Shown one piece after another: positions 1-13,600 of a DNA stretch of 28,410 nt. The translations under genes were made by a program, and so were the position numbers. The stretch is from an uncultured Mycoplasmataceae bacterium (GTDB taxonomy: Bacteria; Bacillota_I; Bacilli_A; Mycoplasmatales; Mycoplasmoidaceae), in NCBI GenBank assembly GCA_949299825.1, contig CASGBP010000061.1, positions 1-28,410 of the forward strand, written 5' to 3'. The stretch's first letter is position 1. Every line of letters begins with the position of its first letter. Under the pieces are notes generated by a model. It searched no databases. It worked only from the letters and a program-made list of their open reading frames with translations, and was not told where the DNA came from.

Positions 1-3000
1 AAATCAATCTTGCAACATTGATGGTTTCACATCTATAGGATAAAATGCTTTTTTTGATGCTGAAGTGATATTAACCTTTAGTAACTCTGTTATCGACACA
101 TTAATATTGCTAAATTGATTGTCATACATAATTAAATATGGAATTTGGATTGATAATGATATTTCACCATTTGCATTATCAACAGTAATTGAATTAGACA
201 AAATTATATCATTTGTAGTTAAATCATCAATTCCCACTTTATTAATAATTGATTCCTTTAATTTAGTAACTTCTGAACCATTTGGTTTATCAATTAGATT
301 TTGACGGAATAAATATGGAGTAACATTAGCAGTTGTATTATATATTTCTGAATAAGTAAAATTCATATTAGTGGTAACAATAGAATAAGGTATTTCAACT
401 ATTGATGAAGCTAAATTAACAAAGGAAATTGATTGATCACTCATTTGAATATATGCATCTTTTACATTGAAAACTAAATAAGCAACTTTTCTTTCATTAT
501 CAAAAGTGATGTTTGTCAAATATGGATTATTTTGATCTAGTGCTTTAGAAATTTGATTTTGAGTTGGATGATTTTCCAAAACAAAATATTGATCTAATAG
601 ATTTGGATTATTTATTAGATATTTCATTTGTTCCTCATATTGTAATGGCGAAAGACTATTAAAATATTGACTACCTTCATTGGACAATTTTATACTTGTT
701 GACTTACTACTTTTAGTAAATCCAGTAATAAGAAAAACAAAAGACTGTTTGAAATTATCCTCAAAAAGACCATTAATTGATGATGTCAAAATTATTTCAA
801 CTAATAATGTTCCTCCACTATAGTTTTTATAAATTTGACCAATCTCCATAGTGCTATCTTCATAATTTTTCTTATTAAAAAACTTATTATAATTATTGCT
901 TGTAAAAATATTTTGAATTAGATAATTTTCATCAATATTCATTAAATCAAGTGTTTTATTTGCGCCAATCAATTCACTTAAAGTATATGTAGTCTTAATT
1001 TGCTCTATACTTGAAGTTGAACCATCATATATATTGCTTGAATATCCAAGATAGGTTATTTGAGGTTTATTATTTAAGGAATATGCTCAACAGTTTGTTT
1101 CTTCATAATTGTTGTTTTCATACTGTGTGTCTATAAGAACACTCATATAATCTGCTGTTATACTATTGATATTTCTTGTTTCACGCAATTTCTTTAGATC
1201 AATAGAAACTAATTGATTTTGATTGTTGATATATGTATTAAAGAATAATCTATTTGCATCAGAACTAAAAGATATATTACTAAAACCAGTTTGTTGATTA
1301 ACAAGAAAACCATCATTGAAATTAATGTCATTAAAATCAACATTCAATTCATTTATTTCAGAATTGCTTGTATTAATCCTCACTATTTTTGCTTTTCTAC
1401 CATATAAGTGATCATAATAATTACTTGGTTCCATCAATAAAACAATTGCTGATTGTTCTTTGCTCAATTTGTTATAACCAGTAGAAAATTGGCTAAATTG
1501 AAAATAAAAGGCTTCATAGCAATATGGTGTATAAGTATTGGCTGTATCATTTGATTTGAAATTTATTATTGAAGTAATGTTAAATGAATTTTTATCAATT
1601 TCACTAAGTGTATTCATATTTAAAATATATTGTCGATATCAAGTCGTAAAATTCTTATCTACTGATATATAAGAAATTGAATATATAGGCGTTCCGTCGA
1701 TGACATCAACATAGCCGCTAGCTGTATAAATATACTCATTATCAAGATTTATATTTAGTGGTTCAATATTTGCATCTAAATTATTAAAGTTAATTAATGA
1801 TATTTGTTTTGATTTTAATGATGAATCTAAATCATTATTCTTAAAATCAAACCCTCCTTGATTATATAAAAGCATTGAATTAACAGTTATACCTGAGTTG
1901 GAAGAATCAGCAAAACTTAATAAACGGTTAAATACTAAATCAGAAGAATAAGGAATTGATATGTAAATATTTTGTTTTGCTGTAAATGAATATGTATATT
2001 CTTGATAATTTCCTTCATCACTAAAGTAAATTGAAAAATTATTAGTATTAATTTCCATTCCACTTTCATCGTAAATTTTCCCACCTAAAACATCTATATT
2101 TTTAGATATATCTACATTAAATCCTCGCCTTTGTCCAATAGTCCACATTAATACTTTTTCACTTGGAGAATCTAATACATGCTCTCTTTCTAATTTTAAA
2201 CCATTGTATATTTGTAAAATAATTTTAGTTGGTCTATTTTGATCATAAACCAATGCGACTCTTCTATCCAAATAATGTAAATATTGCTGTGAAAGAATTA
2301 AATAATCATTTGTAATGGATATTAAATTTTCTCCAAATTTACCTCCATTATTAGTAAGAGTAATTTTACCATCAGTTGATCCTATTACCCCATTATCATC
2401 TGCATAAATAGCTGATGTGTTATATGAATAAACAATACTATTACTTGTATTTTTGAATCCATATAATGTAATTGTGCCTTCTATGCTATCATCTGTAATA
2501 TTAGAATTATCATTATCTGTGTTGTATGTATGATTTAATCGATAACGAATATATTTGACACCATTAACAGTATCACCTGTATCATCAAGTATTTCTAGAT
2601 ATTCAGGATGATATTCTAATATATTTCCAAGATTAGCAAATATTTCTTGACTTTTATCTTCATAATTTGAATTTATTGTATTAATAACACCTTGTTTTTG
2701 CTTATCAATTATGAAATTCTTTATCTCATTTAAATCTACTGAATCAACATTGGCAGTTAAGTTAGATCAATTAGATGGAACTTTAATAGCAGACATATTT
2801 AATGATGTTCTTCCATTAATTCGATAAAAATTTGAAATAGTATATTCTTTTTCGGGACCATTATCATCATTTTCAAAAAGAAAATTATCTCTTACATATT
2901 TTCTTAATTTTATTTTTAATTTTTGAGTACCTGCTCTCAGGTCGTTTTCTGTATAACTAACTGTATAATCATTCCTTGTTAAATGTAGATAAGAATAATA

Positions 3001-4815
3001 TTCAACATAATTTTTACCATTGCCAAATTTATTTTCAACAAACTCATCAATTAATTCCTTGCTAATATTTGTTATATTGGAACCTAACAATTTTAATGAC
3101 ATTAAGTCATTTTCTAGATAATCAATGTAATTAAAAGATGTAGCAGGCATATCAAATCCAGATATTTCAAAAGTCAATTTTTTATTAGTAAAATCATTAA
3201 AAGTATAGTAGTATTTAGTATTATCGCGATTACTATTACCGTATGGAGGAGTTGATTCTCGAGCAGTACTTCCATTTGTAAATGGGAAATTAACATCAAT
3301 GTATAATTTACCATTTAAATCATCAGATCTCAATGTATATCTTGGTACATATTTTCATCAAGCACTAGGAATTGCTCCGATTTCTTTTCCATTTCATTTC
3401 ATTGTTAGAGAATTTCTATATTTGCCTTGCGTAATTCCTCTTATGTAATCAGATGCTATAAGGTCTGATGTATCAATATTTTTTTCAAAAACAATGTTAT
3501 TTTTATTACCATTATTTCTACTAAAATCGCTAAACATTATGTTTCATTCTTTTTTTTCTGGATTATAAAAAACAGGTATATTTGCATTAAAAAATTGTGA
3601 CCCTCAAACTGAACTAAGATTTGTTCTGTATGCTCAAGAAAAGTTAAAAAATTTGCGTAAATTTTCATCAGAACCTGAATAATTAGAAATGTAATTCAAT
3701 ATTTCATATCCAGTTTTAGTAATTTTTTTGTTTTTTTGTCCATATGATTTATTGTTACCAGTTAAAACTGGTCAACTATCAGTTAAATTTCTTTTACCAA
3801 TTCAATATTCATTTCCATTACTTTCAATTATAAAATTTAGTGATGAAGAATCTATCCCTTTTTTAAATCCATATCTTTTATCTCACAGTAATATTGAATA
3901 TTGAGATCAATCAAAACCTTGATCTCTAGCGAATCTAACTATATACATATTGTTGTTATTGATTGAATAATTTTTATTATTTCCAATTCCTACAACATTA
4001 CCATTATAGTTGATGTTAGTAAGATAATTATCATTAGAAGGTGTTTTAGAAATTGATAAGGTAGTTTCTCTTAACTGTGGGTTTCTAGAATAATCATTTA
4101 TCACATTAGCAATGCCGAAATAATTAAGCATAAGTGCGGGATTATCATCAAATGATTGATTGATTTTACCATTAGTATCATTAGAAGAATCTTTTCATAA
4201 ACCAGTGGAAAGAATTCTATAACTATTCACTTGAGTTTTAAAATTTTTTCCAATTAGTCTGCCGTATGATTCATTTGAATATTTTTTATATAGAAAATCG
4301 TAGAAACTAGTATCAATATTTGATAATGGCGCATCTAATTTCATTGTTCCATCATTATTAAATGTTATTGATGTTTCCATAGTTTTTAATGGGAATGTTT
4401 TACCTCTTATAGTTACCCTATTATTTTGATATGAAGATTTATCATAGAATTCAATATCAAACTTGTGAGATCTAGAATCAATGACTTTATCTCAATCTTT
4501 AGTACTATACATATACTCCATATAAGAAGTGAATGTTACAGCATTTGATGCAACAGATAATTTTGTAATTGGAATAACTTTTTTAGTTGGTTCAGGAAAA
4601 ATTCACAAATTATTCGCATAACTTTGTGTTGGATCAACTTGTAGTTCAATGTCACCAACTGTGTCTGATAGATCAATTTTTGAATCAAGATAATTAACAG
4701 AAGAACTATTTTCATTACTATTTCATCCATAAATATAAGCAACACTTCCACTAACCATAGCTACAGTGGTAATACCAAATATGCAATTAGAAATTATCTT
4801 TTTTAGATTTTTCAT
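1..4815 (-). CDS. Giant surface protein A (C-terminus off the left edge)
   Basis: One open frame of 1605 codons runs from the ATG at 4815 to the window edge with only TGA (Trp) interruptions. Residues 1-30 form a signal peptide or anchor: a Lys-rich start (MKNLKKII) and a hydrophobic core, with no cysteine placed as a lipobox. Residues 30-490 are Asn/Ser/Tyr-rich and unrecognised. From about residue 500 the protein aligns over its whole visible length with the 2074-residue protein at 7640-13864; shared blocks include EYTISNFYRING and SQEIFANLGNILE. Segments of the form GT-x-(V/I)-x-(V/I)-x-L ... (I/F)TGF near residues 625-665 and 1330-1365 resemble the mycoplasma lipoprotein-associated repeat (Pfam Lipoprotein_17); that match is from memory. 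By comparison with the paralog, about 320 more residues and a C-terminal membrane anchor should lie to the left. Role unknown; adhesin or variable antigen is inference. Confidence 0.9.
2615..2652 (-). repeat. 38-nt block identical to 11226-11263 (copy 1)
   Basis: Read on the plus strand, this block begins tctaatatatttccaagatt and matches 11226-11263 base for base, wobble positions included. It lies at the homologous place in the two giant genes, encoding part of the SQEIFANLGNILE segment. Flanking homologous sequence is clearly more diverged. Confidence 0.85.
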
Positions 4816-4823
4816 TTATTCTA

Positions 4824-4829
4824 AGTATA
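4824..4829 (-). promoter_or_regulatory. Candidate -10 box for giant surface protein A
   Basis: The minus strand reads TATACT ending 8 nt before the ATG at 4815, so transcription would begin at or just before the start codon. No convincing -35 is visible. The rest of 4816-5018, between the divergent genes, is almost pure A/T with no clear further element. Confidence 0.35.
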
Positions 4830-5018
4830 AGTAAATTGTGTATTTTTTTATCATTTTCTTGAGTTAATAATATCAATTTTCATCCTAATTTTTGTTTATC
4901 TTTAATGAAATAAAAAAACTATATTTTTAATATATAAATAAAAATATAAATATAAAAGAAGTTTAGATAGTAGAAAAATAAAAATTTGTTGCATTAAAAT
5001 TAATATGGACCTCTATTT

Positions 5019-5330
5019 ATGAAAAATAAAGAAATTGAATCGGCTGTTTCTTTGGTTTTCAAACGATATCAGGTTTACAAGATTAGACTAAATAACTTAG
5101 CAGCTATTGAATTTTTTATTGATAAAAAACAAATACCAATGATGTGTAGCTTTGTTAAATATATTGAAGAGATTCTTGATACTTTCAATGAAAGTGACAA
5201 AAGAATGATTAAAAATATTTATATTGAAAACAAACCACTCTATGATTTATGTTGTAGTAAATCTAGTTTCTACTACAAGAAGTCTAAATATAATGATATA
5301 TTATACAAGTACTTATTTGAAGAGTTTTAA
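5019..5330 (+). CDS. Small conserved-looking protein, C-terminal helix-turn-helix-like
   Basis: This 103-residue protein begins at ATG 5019. It is basic and has no signal or membrane segment. The C-terminal half (about residues 52-98) resembles a sigma region 4 or phage ArpU-type helix-turn-helix: DKRMIKNIYIENKPLYDLC, then CSKSSFYYKKSKYNDILYKY, that is an acidic helix, a turn, and a Ser/Lys/Tyr-rich putative recognition helix. It lies 3 nt upstream of der and must be co-transcribed with der and gpsA. DNA or RNA binding is inferred from this pattern only; I do not recognise a named family. No Shine-Dalgarno sequence precedes the start. Confidence 0.75.
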   Translation: MKNKEIESAVSLVFKRYQVYKIRLNNLAAIEFFIDKKQIPMMCSFVKYIEEILDTFNESDKRMIKNIYIENKPLYDLCCSKSSFYYKKSKYNDILYKYLFEEF

Positions 5331-5333
5331 TCA

Positions 5334-6659
5334 ATGGAAACTGTTGCTATAGTTGGAAAACCTAATGTTGGTAAATCGACATTGTTTAACCGAATTATAC
5401 ATAATACTAAATCAATTGTAGATGATGAACCAGGAGTAACTAGAGATAGAATATATGGAACTGGTGAATGATTGACAAGAAAGTTTCATATTATTGATAC
5501 TGGGGGATTTTCTACAAAAAATGCAACTTTTCAAAAAAATATTAATGATCAAGTTGAAGTTGCTATAAAAGAAGCAAATATCATTATATTTTTAACAAGT
5601 TACAAAAATGGAATTGATAATGATGATATTTATATTTCAAAGTTATTAAAGAAAAATGCAAAAAATAAAAAAATTATTCTAGTTTGCAACAAAGCTGAAT
5701 CCTTTAAAGATAATAACTTATCCAAATATTATACTTTAGGATTTGGGGAACCAATTTTAATTTCCTCAGCTCATGGTATAGGGATTGGTGATCTTTTAGA
5801 TGAAATAACAAAATCAATGAATAAAAATAATAATGATTGTAGAAAAGGAATAACTTTTTGTATTATTGGAAGACCAAATGTAGGTAAATCTTCATTAATG
5901 AATAAAATACTAAATGAGGAAAGGGTTATTGTTAGTGAAATTGCTGGAACTACTAGAGATAGCATTGATGTTGAATTTAAATATAATAATCAAGTATATA
6001 CAATTATTGATACTGCTGGAATAAGAAGAAAAGGTAAAATTCAAGGAATTGAAAAATATTCAGTTTTAAGAGCTGAAAAAGCTATTGAAAGATCAGAAAT
6101 AATAGTTTTATTGCTGGATGGTTCAAGTGAGTTTACTGAACAAGATGAAATTATTGGTGGAATAGCCTCAAAAAGAAATATTCCTACAATTATTGTAGTT
6201 AACAAAATAGATTTAATTAATCATAGTGATATAGCACTTAATGAAATAAAAAAAATAATTAGAAAAAAATTTAAACATTTATCTTGAGCACCAATATTAT
6301 TTATTAGTGCAAAAGAAAATAAAAAAATTCATAATATTTTCAACACAATTAAACACATTAAAAAAGAAGCAAATACTAAAATTTCTACCTCACTTTTAAA
6401 TGATGTTATTGCAAAAGCCCAAATGTTACAACAAGCTCCTTTATTTAAAGGAGCTAGAACTAACATATCTTATATTACTCAAGTTGAATCCCAAATTCCA
6501 ACTTTTACAATTTTTTGTTCGAATGTTAATTCATTACATTTTTCATTTAGTAGATATATTGAAAATAAAATAAGAGATTCATTTGGTTTGAAAAATGTTC
6601 CTATTACTCTTTATTGAAAAGATAAAAATGCTAAAATAAGAAATAATGAAAAAAAATAA
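5334..6659 (+). CDS. der: Ribosome biogenesis GTPase Der (EngA)
   Basis: Der is a double GTPase needed for maturation of the large ribosomal subunit. The 441-residue protein has the full family layout. GTPase domain 1 has GKPNVGKST at 8-16, GVTRDR at 34-39, DTGG at 55-58 and a G4 motif NKAE at 119-122. Domain 2 has GRPNVGKSS at 179-187, GTTRDS at 205-210, DTAG at 226-229 and NKID at 290-293. A KH-like C-terminal domain follows, with QAPLFKGARTNISY and a basic tail. The domain 1 G4 motif carries Glu where Asp is usual. TGA encodes Trp at residue 46 and twice later. The gene follows the 103-residue ORF by 3 nt and overlaps gpsA by 14 nt, so the three form one operon. Confidence 0.97.
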
Positions 6660-7635
6660 CAAAATACTAATTCTTGGTACAGGTTCATGAGGTACAGCAC
6701 TAGCTACTGTTTTATTAAACAACAAGCAGTATGTAAAAATGTATGGAATAAACAAAAACCAAATAAGTGATTTAAAAAAGGGTTATAATAGAGCTTTTTT
6801 TAACAACCTAAAATTACCAAAAAAACCTCAAGAGATTTCATCAAATATCAGTGAATTGATGACTGATGTTAAGTACTTAATAGTGGCAGTTCCTAGCAAA
6901 AATTTCAATGCATTAATATCAACAATAAAACCTTATGTAACAAAGGACATTATAATTATAAATACTATCAAAGGGTTAGTAAAAAATAGTCATGAAACTT
7001 ACTTTGAAAAACTAACAAAAATTTTTCCCAATAACACAATTTGTTCATTATTAGGACCTTCTTTTGCAAGAGAAGTTTTTATTAAAGCACCAACTTATAT
7101 GAATATTGTCACTAACAATAAAAAAGTTATTAATCAAATAAAAAAGCTATTTGATAATTCTTATTGTAAGGTTATATATAATTCTGATTGAAAAGGTATT
7201 AGTTTGTGTTCAGCCCTAAAAAATGCATTAGCTATAATATTAGGGATACTTGATGGATTAGGGTATACAAATAATACTAAATCGGCATTCCTTGCAATGG
7301 GAATAAAAGAAATAGCAAAACTTTTAAAATTATTTAAGAGCAATTTGGATACTATACTTGAGGTTGGATCTATTGGTGACATTTATTTAACTTGTTCTGA
7401 TCCTGAATCACGTAACTATAAATTTGGACAATTAATAGGAGCTAAGGGAATAGTAAAGGCTTTAAAACTAAATGAAAACACTATTGAAGGATATGAAGTA
7501 TTAAGTACTATTTATGATTTCATAAAATCTAAAAATAAAATTAATGATTTTCCTATCTTTGTGACTGGATATAAAGTCATAAATAATAAATTATCTCATC
7601 ATAAAATGGTTGAAACTATCTGAAACTCATTATAA
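6646..7635 (+). CDS. gpsA: Glycerol-3-phosphate dehydrogenase [NAD(P)+]
   Basis: GpsA interconverts dihydroxyacetone phosphate and sn-glycerol-3-phosphate for phospholipid synthesis in the cytoplasm. The 329-residue protein has the Rossmann motif GTGSWGTALA at 11-20 (Trp from TGA), the NTIKGL segment at 106-111, LLGPSFAREV at 135-144 and the predicted catalytic Lys192 in ALKNALAI. It also has GSIGDIYLTC with SRNYKFG, matching the family signature GLGDLVLTC...SRNRRFG. The usual ITRG segment reads LAMG here, so its Arg is absent. The ATG at 6646 lies inside the end of der in another frame, which suggests translational coupling. The gene ends 4 nt from the end of the convergent giant gene, with no terminator between them. 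Confidence 0.96.
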
Positions 7636-7639
7636 AGTT

Positions 7640-10600
7640 TTATATATCTTTACTTCTAAATTTCTTATTTTTTAAAATAATGAATAATAAGATAAGGAAT
7701 AACACAATTGTTGTTGGAATCAAATATAGTAAGTAATAATTATTCCTATTACTTTTTTCATTATTAGTATATATAATCTTTATTTCATCAGAATCTTGAA
7801 AAGTAATTTCTTTTACTAAATATTCATTATTATTTCCTCTTATTACGGTAATTTTAAATTCTCCATTTTCTTTAATAGTATTAGAGATATCACCACTAAA
7901 ATATCTATCAAGTCTTGCATAAACATCAATAGTGTTATTATCGACTAACACTGCCTTGGTAAGAGTAAATTCAGATCCTTCAACAGGATTTTCAATATTG
8001 ACTAAACTATTCAATAAAGATGCATCATTTGTTATTTCATTTTTAAATTCATCAAAAGTTTTATCAACTTTTGTATTGTTATAAGTAACTGTTGTTTTAT
8101 TGGTTGCCTTATTAAAACCTGTAATTGTTGTCTTAAAATTAACTAACTTATCAACAACATCACCATTAGGATTTAAATATTTATCAAATTGGTATACAAC
8201 ATAAACTTCACCAGTTAAATTATTAAAACTAGATGACTGAACACTAATATTTAAATTACTTGGTCGTGATGAAATGGCATTATAATTGTCTAAAAGTGAA
8301 ATCAACCGTGAAGTATTATTAGCAACATCCTGTGCATATAAATGAATGTCTGTACCTTTAACTTCAATAGTATTTTTAACACTTGTTAATATTCCATCAG
8401 CTGAACCAACTAAATTATCAAAATCAAAGAAAACTGTTAAAGTATCATCGAATCCTGTACTAGTTATTACATTTTGAAGAGTAAAAGCAACTCTAGCAGT
8501 TTTTAATTCATCATTAAAGTCAATAACATTTGCGCTAATAACTTTGGTTGCTGGATCACTTACTGGATTTTCAATTGAAATAAATTCTAATGCTCTATTT
8601 TCTACATCTACATCAAATCAACCTTGTAACATTGAAGGTTTAATTTCAGTTGGATAAATAGCGTTTTTACTAACAGTAGTTGTGTTAATTGGCAACAATT
8701 CTGAAATAGTAACCTGTATGTTTTGAAATTGATTATCATAAACAACTAGTTTTGGAATTTGGATAGATAATAATACTTCACCACTAGCATTTTTTGCTTC
8801 AATAGTATTTGAAGTAATGATATCACTTATATTAACACCACTTATATTCAATTTTTTTAACACTGCTTCTTTAATTTTTGTAATTTCAGTACCATTTGGT
8901 TTATCCATTAAGGTTTGACATAATGCATAAGGTGTTAAATTAGCTGATGTTCCATAAATTTCAGAATATGTAAAATTCATAGCTTGAGCACTATCAATTA
9001 AATAAGGTATTTCTACTGTTATAGTATTATTTGCAATTGAGATAGATGAATCATTATATTGTACATACGCATTATCAACATTAAAACTTAAATAAGTTGT
9101 TTTCTCTATATTGTCAAAAATTATGTTGGTAACATATGGATTAGTTTTATTTAATGCATCAGATAAATTAGTTAAAGTTGGGTGATTAACCAATGTAAAA
9201 TATTGATTTAATAAAGTAGGTTTTGTCACTATATCTTTAATTTTTTCTTCATATTGAGTAGGATTAATACTATTAAAATAATTCAATCCTACATCTGTTA
9301 ATAAAATGTTGGTAGATTGTTTACTTGTATTAAATCCTTTTATGATGAAAACAAATCCTTTTTTTGCTACTGATTCAAACTGATCATTAATTCAAGAATG
9401 TAAAAATACTTGAACAACTAATGTTCCTGTTGCATAATTTTTATACATTTCTCCTATTGTAATTTCAAAGTGATTAAAATTTGTTTTATCAAAAAATTTA
9501 CTATAGTTGGCTGTAGTAAATAAATTATTTAAAACAAAATCTTCATTGACCTCATTCAAATTTACCCTTGAATTTATACCTAAATCAGTTAAATTATAAG
9601 TTTGCGCTATTTGTTTTATTTCAGCACTTGAACCTTTTAAGTTTGATGAAGCATAGGAAAAATAGACTTTTTGTGGCTTATTGTTTAAAGCATAAGCAAA
9701 TGTTAATTCATCATATTTATTACTAGTTGAAATATCAGACTCAATATTTAAAAATAAATTATTAATATTTAAGATTGAATGTGATTCTCTAACCTTTTTA
9801 AGATCAATGCAAACATATTGATATTTGTTGTCTAAAAAAGTTACAAATAGCATTTTATTTAGATCAGAACTAAAGTTTAAGTTTGTAAAGCCTGAATCTA
9901 AATTTAATGTTCAATTACTAAAAGTTTTATCCTTGATAGTAATACTTAATTCATTTATTTCTTTATTTTTATCACTAAGAATTATTTTGAATAAATTTGC
10001 ATTCATTCCATATAAATCCGCTTGCTCATTAGTTGGAACAACAAGTGGAACTATTGATACTTGCTGATTTTTTGATTTATCATATCCAGTAGAAAAATTA
10101 CTATATTGGTAATAAAATGTTTCATAACAATACTTAGTGTGAGTATCAATAGTGTTTAAATCTTTTGTGGTTTCAAAATTTAATTTAGATGTTATGTTTA
10201 ATTCATAATCTTGCACTATCTCATAAGTGGATTGATTTAAAATAAATTGCCTAAATCATGTTTTTGCTTTATTATCAACTGCAACATATGAAATTGAAAA
10301 AATTGGAACACCATCAACTAAATCTACATATCCACTAGCAGTATATATATAAGAGTTATCTACATTGATATTAAGTGTTTTTATTTCAGGATCATTTAAT
10401 CCATTAAACTTAACTAACATCAATGGATTAGGAATTGATGTATCTATTTCATTATTTTTAAAATTCAATGCACATTGATTATAAATAAACATTGTATTAG
10501 GTGTATATCCATTGTTTGAAGAATCAGCAAAAGTTAATAACCGATTAAAAAATAAATTACTTGTGTATGGAATACTAATATAAATATCTTGTTTTGCAGT

Positions 10601-13600
10601 ATATGAATAAGTAAATTCTAAATATTTTCCCTTTGATTCAAAATATGTACTAAAGTTCTCTGAAGTTATTTTTGTACCATTACTGTAAATTTCTCCACCT
10701 AATGCATTTAAATTATTAGCAAGATCAAAATTAAAACCTCTTTGTTCATTAGAGCTTCACATTAAAACTTGTTGTTCAGGAGCATCAAGAACAAACTCTT
10801 TTTGTAGACTTAATGCATCATATAATTGCAAAATTATTTTATTAGGTCTATTAGGATCATAGACAAGAGCAACTCTTAAATCAAGTGAATTCAAATATTG
10901 TTGAGAAAGAATTATTACATCACTTGAAACAGTAGATCCATTTAGATTAAATTGCCCTCCATTGTTAGTAATAGTTTGCTTACCATTTAACAAACCTATT
11001 ACTCCATCATCATCTGCATAAATTGACGAAGTGTTATATGCATAAACAGATGTATTACTTGACTTGAATCCATAAATTGCTATAGTACCTTCAATTGCAT
11101 TAGAAGTTATATTACTATTATTAATAGTAGTATCATAAGTATGAGTTAGTCTATATCTTACATACTTAATACCATTTACAATATCACCTGTATCATCAAG
11201 AATTTCTAAATATTCAGGATGATGCTCTAATATATTTCCAAGATTAGCAAATATTTCTTGACTCTTGTCTGTATAATTAGACTCAATTGTTTTAATTACA
11301 CCTTCTTTTTGTTTATCAATTATAAATTGTTTAATTTGACTTAGAGGTGTACCCCCGTTTGCAGATGAGGTTGTTGATCAACTACTTGGAGCTTGAATAG
11401 CAGATTTATTTAATAGTGTCTGTCCATTTAAACGATAAAAATTAGAAATAGTATATTCTTGTTCTGGCCCATTATTATCATCATAAAAATTATTATTACT
11501 GATATATCGATTTAATTTAATCCTAATTTTAAGTGTCCCTGATTGAAGATTATTATCCAAATATGTAACTGTATAACCATTGTTTTTTAAATCTAGTAAA
11601 TTATATGATCCAGTAATATAATTAGCACCATCATTAAAAGTTTCATTGATAAAATTATCTATCAATTGCTGATTAACTTCTACAATATTTGACCCAATGG
11701 TTTGAATATTAATTGAATTATTTTCCAAATAATTAATGTCATTAAATAATGTCGAAGGAGTAATAGGAACAGGATCAAAATTTGTTATTTTAATTGTAAA
11801 TTTAGTATTTTTACCTTTTATTGGTTCTCCATTATCTATCAAGTTATTTAATCAAACATCTACTGTAATTGAGGCATCCTCATTGTTTTTTGTAAATCCT
11901 CCCATAGATAGGTTAGAATTAGCAAAATCAAGTGGTAAATCAGTGAATATTTTTTCTATATTATTTAGAATCCATTGTTTAAGTTCAATATCAGTAATAG
12001 TAAGAAATTTATCTGAGATATCGCCTGCATCAATTTCACTCACACTACTAGTATGTCAAACATGAAAATTTCTAAATGTAATATTATTTAAAGGATAAAA
12101 TTCTTCAGGTTTCCCATGGACATATAACTTTCATGCAGTTAAATTACCTCTAGCAATTCCTTTATATATTTCATCTCTAGTTGGTGTTTCAAACTTGGCA
12201 ACCCAATAAGAAGCATCTTTGACATGAATTTGCATTGAATTAATGATTGAGTTTTGACCATCTGGTGAAATAATAAAATTTTGCAATTCATCTAAGGTTA
12301 ATTTATTTACATATATATCAGAAGCATTCATTAAATTTACTGTATCTAAAGTTGTGTTATATGCATATGGATATAATAATTGATTATTTGCATAAGGAGA
12401 ACCATTGTATATAACATATTTTTTTCTATAAGCTGCATTATTTATCGTACTAAAAACAAATATATTTTTATCTGCCATAGTACTATTAGTACCCCATGTT
12501 AAAAGGGGAAGAAAGGATACAGGATTACCATTATAATGTCTATTATCAAAAACTAAATCACCAGCAGATGGATAGTAAAAAGTAATTTTATTACTAGTGG
12601 AAGTATAGTTTTGATCTGTATTTAACCTACCGGCATTCAATAATAAAATTGCATTTCTTTGTGTATTTGTGTGACTTGAAAAAACTACAAATTTTCCAAT
12701 ATTATCATTATAATAACCTGTTTCAATATCATAATCTTGATCGTTATATCTTAAATTTAAATTTACAAAATTTGTATATGCATTCTTAGAAGAAACATTA
12801 TGTACAAGACAACCTAATGCTGAATCTTCAGGATTGGCATTTAATATAAATTGAAACTCAATATTATTATCTCAAGCAATTGCCCTCATGGTTGGAACAT
12901 TATGAAGATATGCTGTCTTAAAATCTGCAGGACTTTTATAATCTGTAACTAAAGTTTCTTCATATATTGATTGAATATTGTTGTTTGACCCTCCTCAATT
13001 GTACAAAATTATTTTAATTTCTTTTGATGGAATAAGAACAAGTCGAGCATAATAATTACCTTTACCTCCATCTAATCAAATAAATCCTGCAGAAAGAAGT
13101 ACATGTGTTTTATTAATTCGACCAATAGTAGACAATTTTTTTACATTATCTATCCCTCCATCTTGAATTCAAAATTGGTATTCTCCTCTATTTCTAACAC
13201 TATCAGTAACATAGCCTCGAGGTTGGATGATATATGAATTATTTGAAATTGAACCAGAAGAATCTGACAATGGAACTAATATGGTGCTTAAATCATTGTA
13301 ATCAGTTTGGACAAGATCCAATGTAGATGTTTGATCAAAAACTACCCCAGTTTCAGGGTTTATTAATGAGACTTGACATTTAGATCCATTTAAATGCAAA
13401 ACAACTAAAGTTCCTGCTGTACTACCACTTTGACTATATCTACTATTATACAAAGCATGCATAACTCTATAATAAACAGAACCAATAGGCACACTACTTG
13501 CAAAATCAATTTCTCATACAACCTCTAAAGTTCTATCATTTATCATCATTACTCCGTCTCCGGTAGTAACAAAAATACCATATGGTGTAGCACAAAGTGA

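Noticed and set aside
4536..4751. A 71-residue minus-strand ORF inside the start of surface protein A.
   Set aside because: It is in another frame of a gene whose own frame has a clear start, signal peptide and downstream homology. Its Leu/Ile-rich content is what AT-rich shifted frames usually give.
1..4815. The region looks like a string of broken ORFs or a decayed pseudogene.
   Set aside because: All pieces are in one frame and separated only by TGA. With UGA read as Trp, as in mollicutes, the frame is intact. The same holds for the other long genes.
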